From positions 1,796,001 to 1,860,000 of the forward strand of contig NZ_CP031415.1 in assembly GCF_003367315.1 (NCBI RefSeq): a stretch of 64,000 nt of DNA, written 5' to 3'. Both the position numbers and the translations under genes were made by a program. Below are positions 18,491-27,705 of this stretch, in pieces. The notes under the pieces are model-generated. The model ran no database searches, was not told the origin of the DNA, and saw only the letters and a program-made list of their open reading frames with translations. The DNA is from Saccharospirillum mangrovi. Lineage in GTDB: Bacteria > Pseudomonadota > Gammaproteobacteria > Pseudomonadales > Natronospirillaceae. The stretch's first letter is position 1. Each line of letters starts with the position of its first letter.

Positions 18491-19416
18491 TGAGTATTCT
18501 GGTAATCGCGGAACACAACAACGAAGCGCTGTCGTCTGCCACCGCTCATACCGTGACGGCCGCCCAGGCGATTGGCGGTGATATCGACATCCTGGTTGCC
18601 GGCAACGGCGCTGCGGCTGTAGCCGAACAGGCGGCCAAACTCAGCGGCGTCAAACGCGTCCTGTTGGCCGACAGCCCGCTGTACCAATACGCGCTGGCCG
18701 AAGAAATGGCGGCGTTGATTATCGAGCACGGCAAGAACTACAGCCACATTCTGGCCAGCTCGACGACTTCCGGTAAGAACTACTTGCCGCGCGTGGCGGC
18801 CTTGCTCGATGTCGAACAGATTTCCGACATCATTGCTGTTGAATCGGCCGATACCTTCAAGCGTCCGATTTATGCCGGTAACGCCATCGCTACTGTTCAA
18901 TCCAGCGACGCCATCAAAGTCATCACCGTTCGCGGTACCGCCTTTGATGCCTGCGCAACCGATGGCAGTGCCACTGTCGAATCCATTGCTGCTGCGGCGG
19001 CTGTGGGTGTGTCGGAGTTTGTTGGTGAGGAGTTGGCCAAGTCCGATCGTCCGGAACTGACTTCCGCCAAGATCGTTATTTCTGGTGGTCGCGGTCTGGG
19101 CAACGGCGAGAACTTCGAGTTGCTGTACAAGGTTGCCGACAAGCTGGATGCCGCGGTGGGTGCATCGCGCGCGGCGGTTGATGCCGGCTTTGTACCGAAC
19201 GACATGCAGGTCGGTCAGACTGGCAAAATCGTCGCACCGGAGCTGTACATTGCGGTGGGCATTTCCGGTCAGATTCAGCATCTGGCGGGCATGAAGGATT
19301 CCAAAGTCATCGTCGCCATCAACAAAGACGAAGACGCGCCTATTTTCCAAGTGGCCGATTACGGTCTGGTTGCCGATCTGTTCGAGGCGGTACCGGAATT
19401 GGAAAAAGCGCTTTGA
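18490..19416 (+). CDS. etfA: Electron transfer flavoprotein alpha subunit
   Basis: Alpha subunit carrying the FAD. The C-terminal signature [20 protein letters not shown] and [20 protein letters not shown] are present. Length 308 aa from ATG 18490; a GTG one codon upstream is possible. Forms an operon with etfB and works with etfD. A repeat and then a terminator follow. Confidence 0.98.
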   Translation: MSILVIAEHNNEALSSATAHTVTAAQAIGGDIDILVAGNGAAAVAEQAAKLSGVKRVLLADSPLYQYALAEEMAALIIEHGKNYSHILASSTTSGKNYLPRVAALLDVEQISDIIAVESADTFKRPIYAGNAIATVQSSDAIKVITVRGTAFDACATDGSATVESIAAAAAVGVSEFVGEELAKSDRPELTSAKIVISGGRGLGNGENFELLYKVADKLDAAVGASRAAVDAGFVPNDMQVGQTGKIVAPELYIAVGISGQIQHLAGMKDSKVIVAINKDEDAPIFQVADYGLVADLFEAVPELEKAL

Positions 19417-19422
19417 TGTGCG

Positions 19423-19506
19423 CGGGAGACGCAAGACGGAAGACGCTTAACGCTGGTTAGGTGGGCCTCGTCTCCAGCGTCTGCCGTCTCCCGTTAAGCG
19501 TCTCCC
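19423..19506. repeat. Imperfect inverted repeat of GAGACG/AAGACG units
   Basis: CGGGAGACG (19423-19431) is exactly inverted at 19485-19493, and GACGGAAGACGCT (19435-19447) pairs with 19476-19488 with one mismatch. GACGCTTAACG on the left is inverted again as CGTTAAGCGTC on the right (19492-19502), so two alternative foldings exist. It lies between the etfA stop and its terminator, suggesting a REP-like or mRNA 3'-end element. Confidence 0.6.
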
Positions 19507-19513
19507 CAAAAAC

Positions 19514-19535
19514 CCGGCTTCGGCCGGTTTTTTTT
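19514..19535 (+). terminator. Rho-independent terminator of etfBA
   Basis: CCGGC-TTCG-GCCGG stem-loop followed by eight T. Confidence 0.85.
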
Positions 19536-19668
19536 ATTGGGATGAGACAGGGCCGTTCAGTCAAGGAACAGCAAAAGCCGCGCCGGCAGTTGGGTCCGGC
19601 CACATCTGCGGGTATAGTGGCCGGATTTTCGGCGGCCAGGGCTGGTCGCTGCAGTAATGGAAGCGGTC

Positions 19669-21831
19669 ATGAGCTGGTTTTTTAAACCACAGCACAAAGC
19701 CCAGAAAGACCGGGCAATTCTCAAACGCATCGACGAAACGCTGAGCCGCCAAGGCTTGCCCAGCGCCATCCTGCATTTTCTGGTTTTCCTGTTGCTCGAA
19801 TGGCAATGGCGTTCAGTTGGCCCGGTGCCAAACGCCAGTTATGTGTTTGGTTTGCTGTTGGTGATCATGGCCGCCTGGCGCTTCATCATGATTGCCCAGT
19901 TCAACGATTGGTACGGTCGTGGCCCGGCGCGCTGGCGCGACTGGTTTATCGGGTCGGGTTTTCTGCACGCGGGTTTGTGGTCGGCCTATCTGTTGTATCG
20001 TCTGTCTGGCCCCGACCATCCCATTCAATTGCTCGGTTTGCTCTACACCCTGGCGGTTGCCGCTGGTGGCACCTTCGTTTATTCGCTGTACGGCCGCACC
20101 GTGCGTACTTATTTGGCGATTTTGTTGTTGCCGGTGGCCGTCTATTACGCATTCGCCCAGCACACCGCGGGCCATTGGCTGATCAGTCTCGCCTTTGTGG
20201 CACTCTATCTGTATCTGGTCAGCACCGCTGGCCGGGTGTCTGAATTAGTCTGGGGTTTCCTGACCCACAACCACGAACTCAAGATGCGACTGCGTGCCTT
20301 GGAACAGGCACGCGAAGCTAACGTCATTCAAGCCACCACCAACCGCCGCTTCATTAACCAGTTACTGCATCGCATTAAAAACCCGCTCAGTGGCATGCTC
20401 GGTGTGTTGGGCATGCTCAGCCATGACGATGCTTCAAGTGAACACCAGGGCATGCTGAACATAGCGCGTCGCAGCGGGCATTCGATTCTCGATCTGGTCA
20501 ACGATCTGGAAGCCTACATCGAGCAGAAAGATCAGTCGCGTGTGCCGCAACTGGTGGTGTTCAACCTGCGTAAAACGCTGGAACACGCCTTGTCCGATAT
20601 GGGCAGCAAGGCGCACGAACACGGCTTGGAATTGGCCTATCTGTATCATCCGGCGGTGCCGGAACGAATTGAATCGGACCCGCAGTGGTTGTCGAACGCC
20701 TTCCGCCGCTTGCTCGATTTCGCGCTCGACAGCGCTCAGGAAGGTGAAATCACCGTCCGCATCGCGGTGGAACAACGGGGTGAAGAAGAGCGCCTGTTGC
20801 TGTCGTTCTATTTCATCAACGAAGCGGTTTCGGTTGACGATCTGCGCGCCGCCATTCACCGCAGTATGCAAACATTGCCCGAGGACGAAGACGTCTCCGA
20901 GCAGTTGACGCTGATGGTTGCGGCGGCTCAGTTCCGTGCCATGGGGGCAGAACTCACGGCCAGCAGCCGCGACAAGGGCCACCTGAAAACCATTCGGGTT
21001 TCGTTGCCGATGATTGCCTCGTCGCAACAAGCCAGCTCGTTCCGACCGGCGCGTTTCATGGCAGGTCGTTCGGTCGTGTTGTCGGATCTGAGCCCGGTCA
21101 ACGAACGCGCCCTGAGCGCCGAATTCCTCAGTTGGGAAATGGCGGTATCGACCTGGCCGTTGGACCGTTTGCTTCAGGAATCCGAGCAAAGCGCCGACTT
21201 TATTTTGGTCAACATTCCAGTCCAGGACGGCCCGGCGCGGCAAACGCTGGCTCAGGTGCAGCAATTGCTGCATCAATTGGAAGGGCAGACGGTTGCAGTC
21301 TTTTTGTACGCTTCAGAATTGCAACGCGGCTTACTGGCCGACTTGCGCGGCGAATTCCACTTTATCGAAAAGCCGATTACCCGCGATGCGTTGCTGCATG
21401 CTTTCCGCCGTGCGCTGGATGATCAACGCGTCGATGGCGACCAGGATTATCGCTGCGGTAACACCCGCGTCTTGTTGGCGGAAGACAATCTGGTCAGCCA
21501 GAAAGTGGTCAGTCGTCTGTTGGAACGCATGGGCGTTACCGTCGACAGTTGCGTCAACGGTCAGGAAGCCGCGCAGATGGCGGTGTCTGGCGACCCCTAT
21601 GATCTGGTGATTATGGATTGCCAGATGCCACGCATGGATGGCCTGGAAGCCACTCGGCTGATTCGACAGCACGAACTCAATTCCGGCGAGCACATTCCCA
21701 TTATCGCCATGACCGCCGAAGACACTCCGGAACAGGAACGCGCCTGTCTGGCGGCCGGAATGGACGATTTCATGGTCAAGCCGGTGAGTTACGAAAGCCT
21801 GGTGACCCTGGTGCAACGCTGGGTCGGATAG
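19669..21831 (+). CDS. Hybrid histidine kinase-like protein with two receiver domains and a degenerate catalytic core
   Basis: About six hydrophobic segments (residues 32-185) form a membrane sensor, followed by a coiled linker and a HisKA-like helix with H234 in LLHRIKNPLSGML. The ATP-binding region (about 290-450) lacks recognisable N, G1 and G2 boxes: the N-box position reads QWLSNAFRRLLDFALDSAQ and the G1 position FYFINEAV. A first receiver (about 465-590) has lost the acidic pocket; the second (about 598-720) is intact with VLLAEDN, Asp650 in VIMDCQMPRMDG, and Lys in MVKPV. Length 720 aa from the ATG at 19669, preceded by GGAAG. It lies just upstream of the gsp operon, same strand. Confidence 0.75.
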   Translation: MSWFFKPQHKAQKDRAILKRIDETLSRQGLPSAILHFLVFLLLEWQWRSVGPVPNASYVFGLLLVIMAAWRFIMIAQFNDWYGRGPARWRDWFIGSGFLHAGLWSAYLLYRLSGPDHPIQLLGLLYTLAVAAGGTFVYSLYGRTVRTYLAILLLPVAVYYAFAQHTAGHWLISLAFVALYLYLVSTAGRVSELVWGFLTHNHELKMRLRALEQAREANVIQATTNRRFINQLLHRIKNPLSGMLGVLGMLSHDDASSEHQGMLNIARRSGHSILDLVNDLEAYIEQKDQSRVPQLVVFNLRKTLEHALSDMGSKAHEHGLELAYLYHPAVPERIESDPQWLSNAFRRLLDFALDSAQEGEITVRIAVEQRGEEERLLLSFYFINEAVSVDDLRAAIHRSMQTLPEDEDVSEQLTLMVAAAQFRAMGAELTASSRDKGHLKTIRVSLPMIASSQQASSFRPARFMAGRSVVLSDLSPVNERALSAEFLSWEMAVSTWPLDRLLQESEQSADFILVNIPVQDGPARQTLAQVQQLLHQLEGQTVAVFLYASELQRGLLADLRGEFHFIEKPITRDALLHAFRRALDDQRVDGDQDYRCGNTRVLLAEDNLVSQKVVSRLLERMGVTVDSCVNGQEAAQMAVSGDPYDLVIMDCQMPRMDGLEATRLIRQHELNSGEHIPIIAMTAEDTPEQERACLAAGMDDFMVKPVSYESLVTLVQRWVG

Positions 21832-21938
21832 CTTCGTTAGCGGAAATAGTCTTCTTCAGTTGACGTTGGGCCATAGCAGCCAGGACAGTTAAGATACCGC
21901 CGAGGGAATCCGGCGGTTTAAACGAGCAGGACAGTGGA

Positions 21939-23432
21939 ATGACAGCAGTACCTCCAGTTGAATTTGAACGGCGTTTGCCGTTCGCCTTTGCCAAACGTCA
22001 CGGTGTGGTGATCGACGCCCAGCATGTCGATGGCCCGCGTCTGTTGTATCGCCCGAACGCCAATATCAACGCCTTGCAGGAAGCCCAACGGCTGGCGCAA
22101 CGCCTGCTGCCGCAAGTGCAGGTGAACGATCAGGAATTCGCCGACTGCCTGAACAAGGCTTATCAAAGCGACAGCGACGACGCCATGCAGATGGTCGAAG
22201 GTCTGGGCGAAACGCTGGATCTGAGTTCCCTGGCCGATTCGGTGCCGGAAACCGAAGACCTGATGGAGCAGGAAGACGACGCGCCCATCATCCGCTTGAT
22301 CAACGCCATTCTCACCGAGGCGGTACGCGAAAACGCCTCGGACATTCACATCGAAACCTACGAAAAACGCCTGTCAGTACGCTTTCGTGTTGACGGCGTA
22401 TTGCGCGAAGTGGTGCAGCCCAAGCGGGCGTTGGCGCCGTTGTTGGTGTCGCGCATCAAGGTCATGGCGCGGCTCGACATCGCCGAAAAGCGTGTGCCGC
22501 AAGACGGCCGCATAGCCTTACGTGTGGCCGGTCGCGAAGTTGACTTGCGGGTTTCGACCATGCCGGCCAACCACGGCGAACGCGTGGTGTTGCGTTTGCT
22601 CGACAAGCAAGCCGGGCATCTGGACTTGACGCACCTGGGGCTGCACCCGCAAGCGCTGTCCACGCTGAAAGACCTCATTCAGCGGCCGCACGGCATCATC
22701 CTGGTTACCGGCCCGACCGGCTCGGGTAAAACCACGACGCTGTACGGCGCACTGCAGGCATTGAACAGCCAGGCACGCAATATCATGACGGTGGAAGACC
22801 CGATCGAATACAGCCTGGCCGGGGTGGGGCAGACGCAGGTCAACACCAAGGTCGATATGACGTTTGCCCGCGGCCTGCGCGCTATTTTGCGTCAAGACCC
22901 GGACGTGGTGATGATCGGCGAAATCCGCGATCACGAAACCGGCGAAATTGCCGTTCAAGCCAGTTTGACCGGCCACTTAGTGCTTTCAACACTGCACACC
23001 AACAGCGCAGTCGGCGCGGTAACGCGATTGCAGGACATGGGCATCGAACCATTCCTGCTGGCGTCGAGCCTGATCGGCCTCGTGGCTCAACGACTGGTGC
23101 GGACACTCTGTCCGGAATGCAAAACGCCGTATGCCGCCGACGCAGCCGAATGTGATTACTTGGGTGTCGATCCGAAACAGCCTCCAACGCTCTATCACGC
23201 CGCCGGCTGTAGCAGTTGCCGTAACAGTGGTTATCGCGGTCGCGCCGGTCTGTACGAAGTGATCCGGGTTGACGAAGCCATGCGCCAGCTGATTCACGAT
23301 CGCGCTGGCGATATTGATCTGGAACGTCACGCCCGAACGCTCTCACCGAGCATTCTCCAGGACGGCAAAGACAAAGTGCTGGCGGGCGTGACGACGCTGG
23401 AAGAAGTCTTACGTGTCTACCGGAGTTATTGA
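21939..23432 (+). CDS. gspE: Type II secretion ATPase GspE
   Basis: Cytoplasmic ATPase that powers pseudopilus assembly. Walker A is GPTGSGKTTTLYGAL, the Asp box and Walker B lie in ILRQDPDVVMIGEIRDHETGEIA, and a tetracysteine zinc motif is at CPECK and CSSCRNSGYRGR. Length 497 aa. The N-terminal GspE domain precedes the core. It is first in gspEFGHIJKLM, 107 bp after the hybrid kinase, with AGGA before the ATG. GspE is preferred over PilB because G-M pseudopilin genes follow. Confidence 0.96.
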   Translation: MTAVPPVEFERRLPFAFAKRHGVVIDAQHVDGPRLLYRPNANINALQEAQRLAQRLLPQVQVNDQEFADCLNKAYQSDSDDAMQMVEGLGETLDLSSLADSVPETEDLMEQEDDAPIIRLINAILTEAVRENASDIHIETYEKRLSVRFRVDGVLREVVQPKRALAPLLVSRIKVMARLDIAEKRVPQDGRIALRVAGREVDLRVSTMPANHGERVVLRLLDKQAGHLDLTHLGLHPQALSTLKDLIQRPHGIILVTGPTGSGKTTTLYGALQALNSQARNIMTVEDPIEYSLAGVGQTQVNTKVDMTFARGLRAILRQDPDVVMIGEIRDHETGEIAVQASLTGHLVLSTLHTNSAVGAVTRLQDMGIEPFLLASSLIGLVAQRLVRTLCPECKTPYAADAAECDYLGVDPKQPPTLYHAAGCSSCRNSGYRGRAGLYEVIRVDEAMRQLIHDRAGDIDLERHARTLSPSILQDGKDKVLAGVTTLEEVLRVYRSY

Positions 23433-24643
23433 TGGCTGCTTTTGATTACGCCGCTCTGGATGAACACGGCAAACGCCGCTCCGGTGTGCTTGAAGCCGAC
23501 AGCAGCCGGCAGGTGCGTCAGCAACTGCGCGACAAAGGTTGGTTCCCGGTCGCCGTTGAACCCAGCCAGAAAAGCCAGAACCGCAGTCGGGGGTTGTTTG
23601 GCGGCCCGTCCATTTCAGTGCCTGATCTGGCGCTGGTCACACGGCAGTTAGCGACCTTGGTTGCCGCTGGCATGCCACTGGAAGAATGCCTTCGGGCGGT
23701 TGCAGAACAATCGGAAAAAGCCCGCATTCGCAGTCTGATTCTGGCGGTGCGTTCGCGCGTATTGGAAGGCTACAGCCTGGCCCGGGCGCTGAGTGATTTT
23801 CCGCGTGCTTTCCCGCAACTGTATTGCGCCACTGTTGATGCCGGCGAACACAGCGGCCATCTGGACCGTGTGCTGATTCGGTTGGCGGATTATCAGGAAG
23901 ACCAACAGAAGACCCGCAAGCAGATTCAGATGTCGTCGATCTATCCGACGTTTCTGACGTTGGTTGCACTGGGCATTGTCGTGTTTCTGCTGAATTCGGT
24001 GGTGCCTGACATCATCGGCGTCTTTACCTCCACCGGCGAACGCCTGCCCGCGCCGACACGGGCGTTGCTGGCCGCCAGTAACTGGGTACAGCGGTGGTGG
24101 CTGGTGAGCCTGGTTGCCATTGCACTGGCCGTGGTCGCCTTTGGTGTGTGGAACCGGAATCCGGCGCGTCGCCGCAAGACACATCGCCTGATTCTGCGAT
24201 TGCCACTGATCGGTCGGGTTTCGCGCGGTTTCAATACGTCACGTTTCATTGGTACCGTCGCCATTCTGACCGGCAGCGGCGTGCCGTTGGTGGAAGCCAT
24301 GCGCATTGCCGCCGAAGTGGTTTCCAATCTCGACATTCAAGCGGCCGTGCGTGAAGCCACGCTGCGAGTCTCCGAAGGCGGCTCGCTGCACAAGGCGCTG
24401 GCGGAATCCGGACACTTCCGGCCGATGATGCTGCACATGATCAGCAGCGGCGAAGCCAGCGGTGAGCTGGATGCCATGTTGCAGCGCACGGCCGACGCCG
24501 AGGATCAGCAGGTCAAAGATTTGATCAGCACGGTCCTGGGTTTATTTGAACCGATTATGGTCTTGTTGATGGGCGGCATCGTGCTGATCATCGTCTTGGC
24601 CATCGTGTTACCTATCATGGAAATGAACAGCTTTGTGGCTTAG
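23432..24643 (+). CDS. gspF: Type II secretion inner-membrane protein GspF
   Basis: Polytopic platform protein that couples GspE to the pseudopilus. Two GspF domains (residues about 65-190 and 265-390) each contain the pattern seen in TRQLATLVAAGMPLEECL and IGTVAILTGSGVPLVEAM. Three membrane segments are visible, the last being VLLMGGIVLIIVLAIVLPI. Length 403 aa. Its ATG overlaps the gspE stop by one base. Confidence 0.96.
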   Translation: MAAFDYAALDEHGKRRSGVLEADSSRQVRQQLRDKGWFPVAVEPSQKSQNRSRGLFGGPSISVPDLALVTRQLATLVAAGMPLEECLRAVAEQSEKARIRSLILAVRSRVLEGYSLARALSDFPRAFPQLYCATVDAGEHSGHLDRVLIRLADYQEDQQKTRKQIQMSSIYPTFLTLVALGIVVFLLNSVVPDIIGVFTSTGERLPAPTRALLAASNWVQRWWLVSLVAIALAVVAFGVWNRNPARRRKTHRLILRLPLIGRVSRGFNTSRFIGTVAILTGSGVPLVEAMRIAAEVVSNLDIQAAVREATLRVSEGGSLHKALAESGHFRPMMLHMISSGEASGELDAMLQRTADAEDQQVKDLISTVLGLFEPIMVLLMGGIVLIIVLAIVLPIMEMNSFVA

Positions 24644-24656
24644 GAATCTCAACACT

Positions 24657-25109
24657 ATGTATAACTGCAACTCTGGGCGTAAACCCAACTCTGCACGTAA
24701 ACAACAGGGTTTTACACTGATTGAACTGATGGTCGTTCTGGTCATCCTGGGAATTTTGTTCGGGTTAGTGGTGCCGAACGTCGTCGGCCGTGGCGATGAA
24801 GCGCGGGTGACAGCGGCGCAAACCGACATCCGCACGCTGGAAAATGCCCTGGAAACTTATCGGCTGCACAATTCAGCGTACCCATCGACCGATCAGGGTC
24901 TGGAGGCGCTGGTCAGCCAGCCCAACGGCAGCCCGCAAGCCAACAACTGGCGCGGCCCCTACGTTCGCCAAACCCCGACTGACCCTTGGGGTAATCCGTA
25001 CGCCTACATCGCCGAAGGTAATGGCTACGAAATCATTTCCTACGGCGCCGACGGCCAGGCCGGTGGCAGCGACATCAACCAGGATATTTCCTCCAACGAC
25101 AGCGAATGA
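24657..25109 (+). CDS. gspG: Major pseudopilin GspG
   Basis: Main subunit of the secretion pseudopilus. The prepilin cleavage site is KQQG/FTLIELMVV, and the C-terminal half has the GspG calcium-site region (TDPWGNPYAYI, YGADGQAGG). Length 150 aa from ATG 24657; a TTG at 24633 would extend it by eight residues but lies in the gspF end. The leader of about 21 residues is long for a pseudopilin. Confidence 0.95.
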   Translation: MYNCNSGRKPNSARKQQGFTLIELMVVLVILGILFGLVVPNVVGRGDEARVTAAQTDIRTLENALETYRLHNSAYPSTDQGLEALVSQPNGSPQANNWRGPYVRQTPTDPWGNPYAYIAEGNGYEIISYGADGQAGGSDINQDISSNDSE

Positions 25110-25666
25110 CCCCCGTTGCCCGTCAATTCACCGGTAGGGATGCCGGTTTCAGCCTGATCGAATTGCTGGTGGTGATCATCATCATCGGTGTCGCCGCCAG
25201 CATGGTGCGGTTGGTCGTCAGCCAACCCGACCCGCTGGAAGAACTGGAACGATCCGCTCAGCAACTGGCTTATCGGTTTGGTCAGGTCCAGGACACCGTT
25301 CTGCTCAGTGGCGACGATCAGGGTTTGCTGTTGCTGGCAGATGGTGTTCAGTTTTTGACCTGGCGACCGGGCAACCCGCGTGACGGCGAGCCAGAGATCG
25401 TCTGGGAACCCAACGATGCGGCGCCCAATTGGCAAGCTCCCGATGACACAGAAATCACGCTCTATCTGGAAGGCCAGTGGGTTGAGATTCCGCGTGACCC
25501 GCCGGAAGACGCACGCGATTGGGTGCCGATGATTCTGATGTTTCCTTCGGAAGACTACCAACCGAGTTTTGAGCTTTATCTGAAACCGCCGGGTATCGGC
25601 AACGACGCGGTGCGGGTAAAAGGCGACGGCTTCCGCCGGTTGGAGGTCAGCCGTGTCTCGCTCTGA
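25106..25666 (+). CDS. gspH: Minor pseudopilin GspH
   Basis: Type IV-pilin-like protein with prepilin site RDAG/FSLIELLVVIIIIGVAAS. The C-terminal portion LYLKPPGIGNDAVRVKGDGF fits the GspH fold. Length 186 aa. Starts within the gspG end (4-bp overlap). Identified as GspH by position between G and I. Confidence 0.9.
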   Translation: MTPVARQFTGRDAGFSLIELLVVIIIIGVAASMVRLVVSQPDPLEELERSAQQLAYRFGQVQDTVLLSGDDQGLLLLADGVQFLTWRPGNPRDGEPEIVWEPNDAAPNWQAPDDTEITLYLEGQWVEIPRDPPEDARDWVPMILMFPSEDYQPSFELYLKPPGIGNDAVRVKGDGFRRLEVSRVSL

Positions 25667-26039
25667 GTCGGGTTTTACGTTGATCGAAGTGATGGTTGCC
25701 CTGGCGATCTTTGCCGTCATGGCAGGCGCCATTGCCCTGGCTAATACTCAAAACCTGCGAGCGGCCCGCCAGATTGAAGAACAAAGCGACGCCCGCTGGG
25801 TGAATCAGAACGTTCTGGCTGAGTTGCGACTGTCGGCATTACCCGATGCGGGGGACGTTTTAACCCGCAGCGCGACATTCAACGGCCGGGAATGGACGGT
25901 TCAACTGGATGTCTCAGCGGTTGAGATGCCGCTGCTGGGGCCGCCGTTAAGGCACGTGGTGCTGAGTGCCCGTCTAGCCAGTGACTCAAACGACAGCCCA
26001 CCGGCCGACCGACTGATCGCTGTATTGGGTGCGCCATGA
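25653..26039 (+). CDS. gspI: Minor pseudopilin GspI
   Basis: Prepilin site ESG/FTLIEVMVALAIFAVMAG followed by the short GspI domain (NQNVLAELRLS, FNGREWTVQLDV). Length 128 aa. GTG start inside the gspH end (14-bp overlap). GspI nucleates the pseudopilus tip with J and K. Confidence 0.92.
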   Translation: MSRSESGFTLIEVMVALAIFAVMAGAIALANTQNLRAARQIEEQSDARWVNQNVLAELRLSALPDAGDVLTRSATFNGREWTVQLDVSAVEMPLLGPPLRHVVLSARLASDSNDSPPADRLIAVLGAP

Positions 26040-26740
26040 ATTCACAGGCCCGGGGTTTCACCCTGATTGAGCTGCTGATTGCTCTGGCGATCTCGGCCAT
26101 TCTTGCCGTGGGTACTTTCTACTTGGTGCAGACCTCGCGCCAGACCCAGACCACCCTGGTTGACCGCAACGAATACCGCAGCCAGCTGAGCCGCGTTATG
26201 CGGACGCTGGAAAGCGATCTGCATCAGTGGGTGCCCGGTCGGCCGGTGAGCGACGCCTTTGGGCAGGAGCAGGGGGCTTTGTTACTGGATAACCAAGGGT
26301 TCGCGCTGACGCGTGCTGGTTGGACGCTCAGTCAGTTTACTGAACTGCAACGCTCAGATTTACAGCGGGTACGCTATCGATTGGCCGAACCCGGCAGTGA
26401 ACTGTGCCCGTTATCGGAAGACAGCAGCGACAGTGATACCCAGGCAGGCTGCCTGATCCGCAGTCACACCATTCAGCTCGATGACGACGGCCGGCTGGAG
26501 TGGCGATCACAAATGTTACTGCGGCCGGTTAAGGCCGTGCAGTGGCGCTTTCTGGCAAAAGTTGGCGAGGAGCAACGTTTCTTTGATGCCTGGCCGCCCG
26601 AAACAACTCAGGTGTTAACCGGCGAACCTGTTTTACGGGCGATTGATGTACGTCTGGTCTTGCCCGATGGCGAGGTGAACCGGCTGATCGACGTACCCAA
26701 CCTGCCAGAAGACGCGGACGGTTCCGATGCGATTCAATGA
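26036..26740 (+). CDS. gspJ: Minor pseudopilin GspJ
   Basis: Prepilin site ARG/FTLIELLIALAISAILAV, then the GspJ body with RVMRTLESDLHQWVPGRPV. Length 234 aa is normal. It overlaps gspI by 4 bp and gspK by 14 bp. Part of the tip complex with GspI and GspK. Confidence 0.92.
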   Translation: MNSQARGFTLIELLIALAISAILAVGTFYLVQTSRQTQTTLVDRNEYRSQLSRVMRTLESDLHQWVPGRPVSDAFGQEQGALLLDNQGFALTRAGWTLSQFTELQRSDLQRVRYRLAEPGSELCPLSEDSSDSDTQAGCLIRSHTIQLDDDGRLEWRSQMLLRPVKAVQWRFLAKVGEEQRFFDAWPPETTQVLTGEPVLRAIDVRLVLPDGEVNRLIDVPNLPEDADGSDAIQ

Positions 26741-27692
26741 ACGCGGCTTCGCATTGATCCAGGTGTTGCTGGTGTTCGCCTTGCTGGCGGTCATCGTCGC
26801 CCGATTGCAATACCAGCAACGTATCCAGATTGAGCGCGCTTATCAGGGGCTGTTTATCAGCCAGGCGCAAACCTACATCGACAGCGCCGAAGCCATCGCC
26901 AAAGTCGGTTTGAAAATAGACGCGGAACAGACCGAAACCGATCATTTTGGTGAGGAGTGGAACCAAACCATCGGACCGTTTCCGGTCGACAATGGCCTGA
27001 TCAGCCTGGAGCTGAACGACCTGCAAGGTCGCTTCAACCTGAACTGGCTGCATCCGAATGCGGCCAATCCGGAAGCGGCGGCCGAAGGCTTTAAACGCCT
27101 GTTGCTGGAGTTGGACCTGAGCGACAGCATTGCCGATGAACTACTCGATTGGTTCGACCGGGACAGCGGTTCTGAATTCAATTACGTCGATCAGGAGCCT
27201 GGGTATCGGCCGTCGTTCCTGCCCATGGCCGATGTGTCCGAATTGCGCTTGCTGAAAAGTGTTGATGATGAGACCTACGCCAAACTGTCGCCCTACGTTG
27301 CAACCCTTGGGCCGACCGACGAGTTAAACATCAACACCGCATCCAGCGAGGTGTTGATGACACTGGCGTCGTTTATCAGCAAAGAAGATGCAGACGCGCT
27401 GGTTGACCGTCGCGGTGAAGACGGCTTTGGTCAGCCGGATGACTTACTGTCCGATACGCTGTTTCAGGAAAACGACGACAAGCCCCTGTATATTGACGCC
27501 TTGACCGTGCATTCGCAGTGGTTTGATCTGTTCACCGAAGTGTCGCTGGATGAACGAACCTTGCGCCAGTCCAGCCGTTTGTATCGCTCGGACAGCGGCA
27601 ATGTCATTGTGAATGAGCGTTCCCAGGCCATTCGAAAAGCCAACCGGTCGCCCGGCGATACGCTCAGCGGCAAGGCCGTCACCGAACCCTAG
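26727..27692 (+). CDS. gspK: Minor pseudopilin GspK
   Basis: Largest tip pseudopilin. The hydrophobic N-terminus reads NERGFALIQVLLVFALLAVI; as usual in GspK the residue after the processing site region is less canonical than FTLIE. The body contains DLQGRFNLNWL, the helix-hairpin-like TDELNINTASSEVLMTLA and DEYLLDWFD-like sequence LLDWFDRDS. Length 321 aa. Fits after gspJ. Confidence 0.92.
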   Translation: MRFNERGFALIQVLLVFALLAVIVARLQYQQRIQIERAYQGLFISQAQTYIDSAEAIAKVGLKIDAEQTETDHFGEEWNQTIGPFPVDNGLISLELNDLQGRFNLNWLHPNAANPEAAAEGFKRLLLELDLSDSIADELLDWFDRDSGSEFNYVDQEPGYRPSFLPMADVSELRLLKSVDDETYAKLSPYVATLGPTDELNINTASSEVLMTLASFISKEDADALVDRRGEDGFGQPDDLLSDTLFQENDDKPLYIDALTVHSQWFDLFTEVSLDERTLRQSSRLYRSDSGNVIVNERSQAIRKANRSPGDTLSGKAVTEP

Positions 27693-27705
27693 AAGGAATT
27701 AAAAC

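Noticed and set aside
18358-19434. A 358-codon open frame on the minus strand opposite etfA
   Set aside because: Antisense shadow of etfA; low-complexity Gly/Asp/Arg composition and no conserved motif.
21939-24643. Reading gspE and gspF as type IV pilus genes pilB and pilC
   Set aside because: They are directly followed by a full set of pseudopilin genes G to K and by L and M, which define type II secretion.
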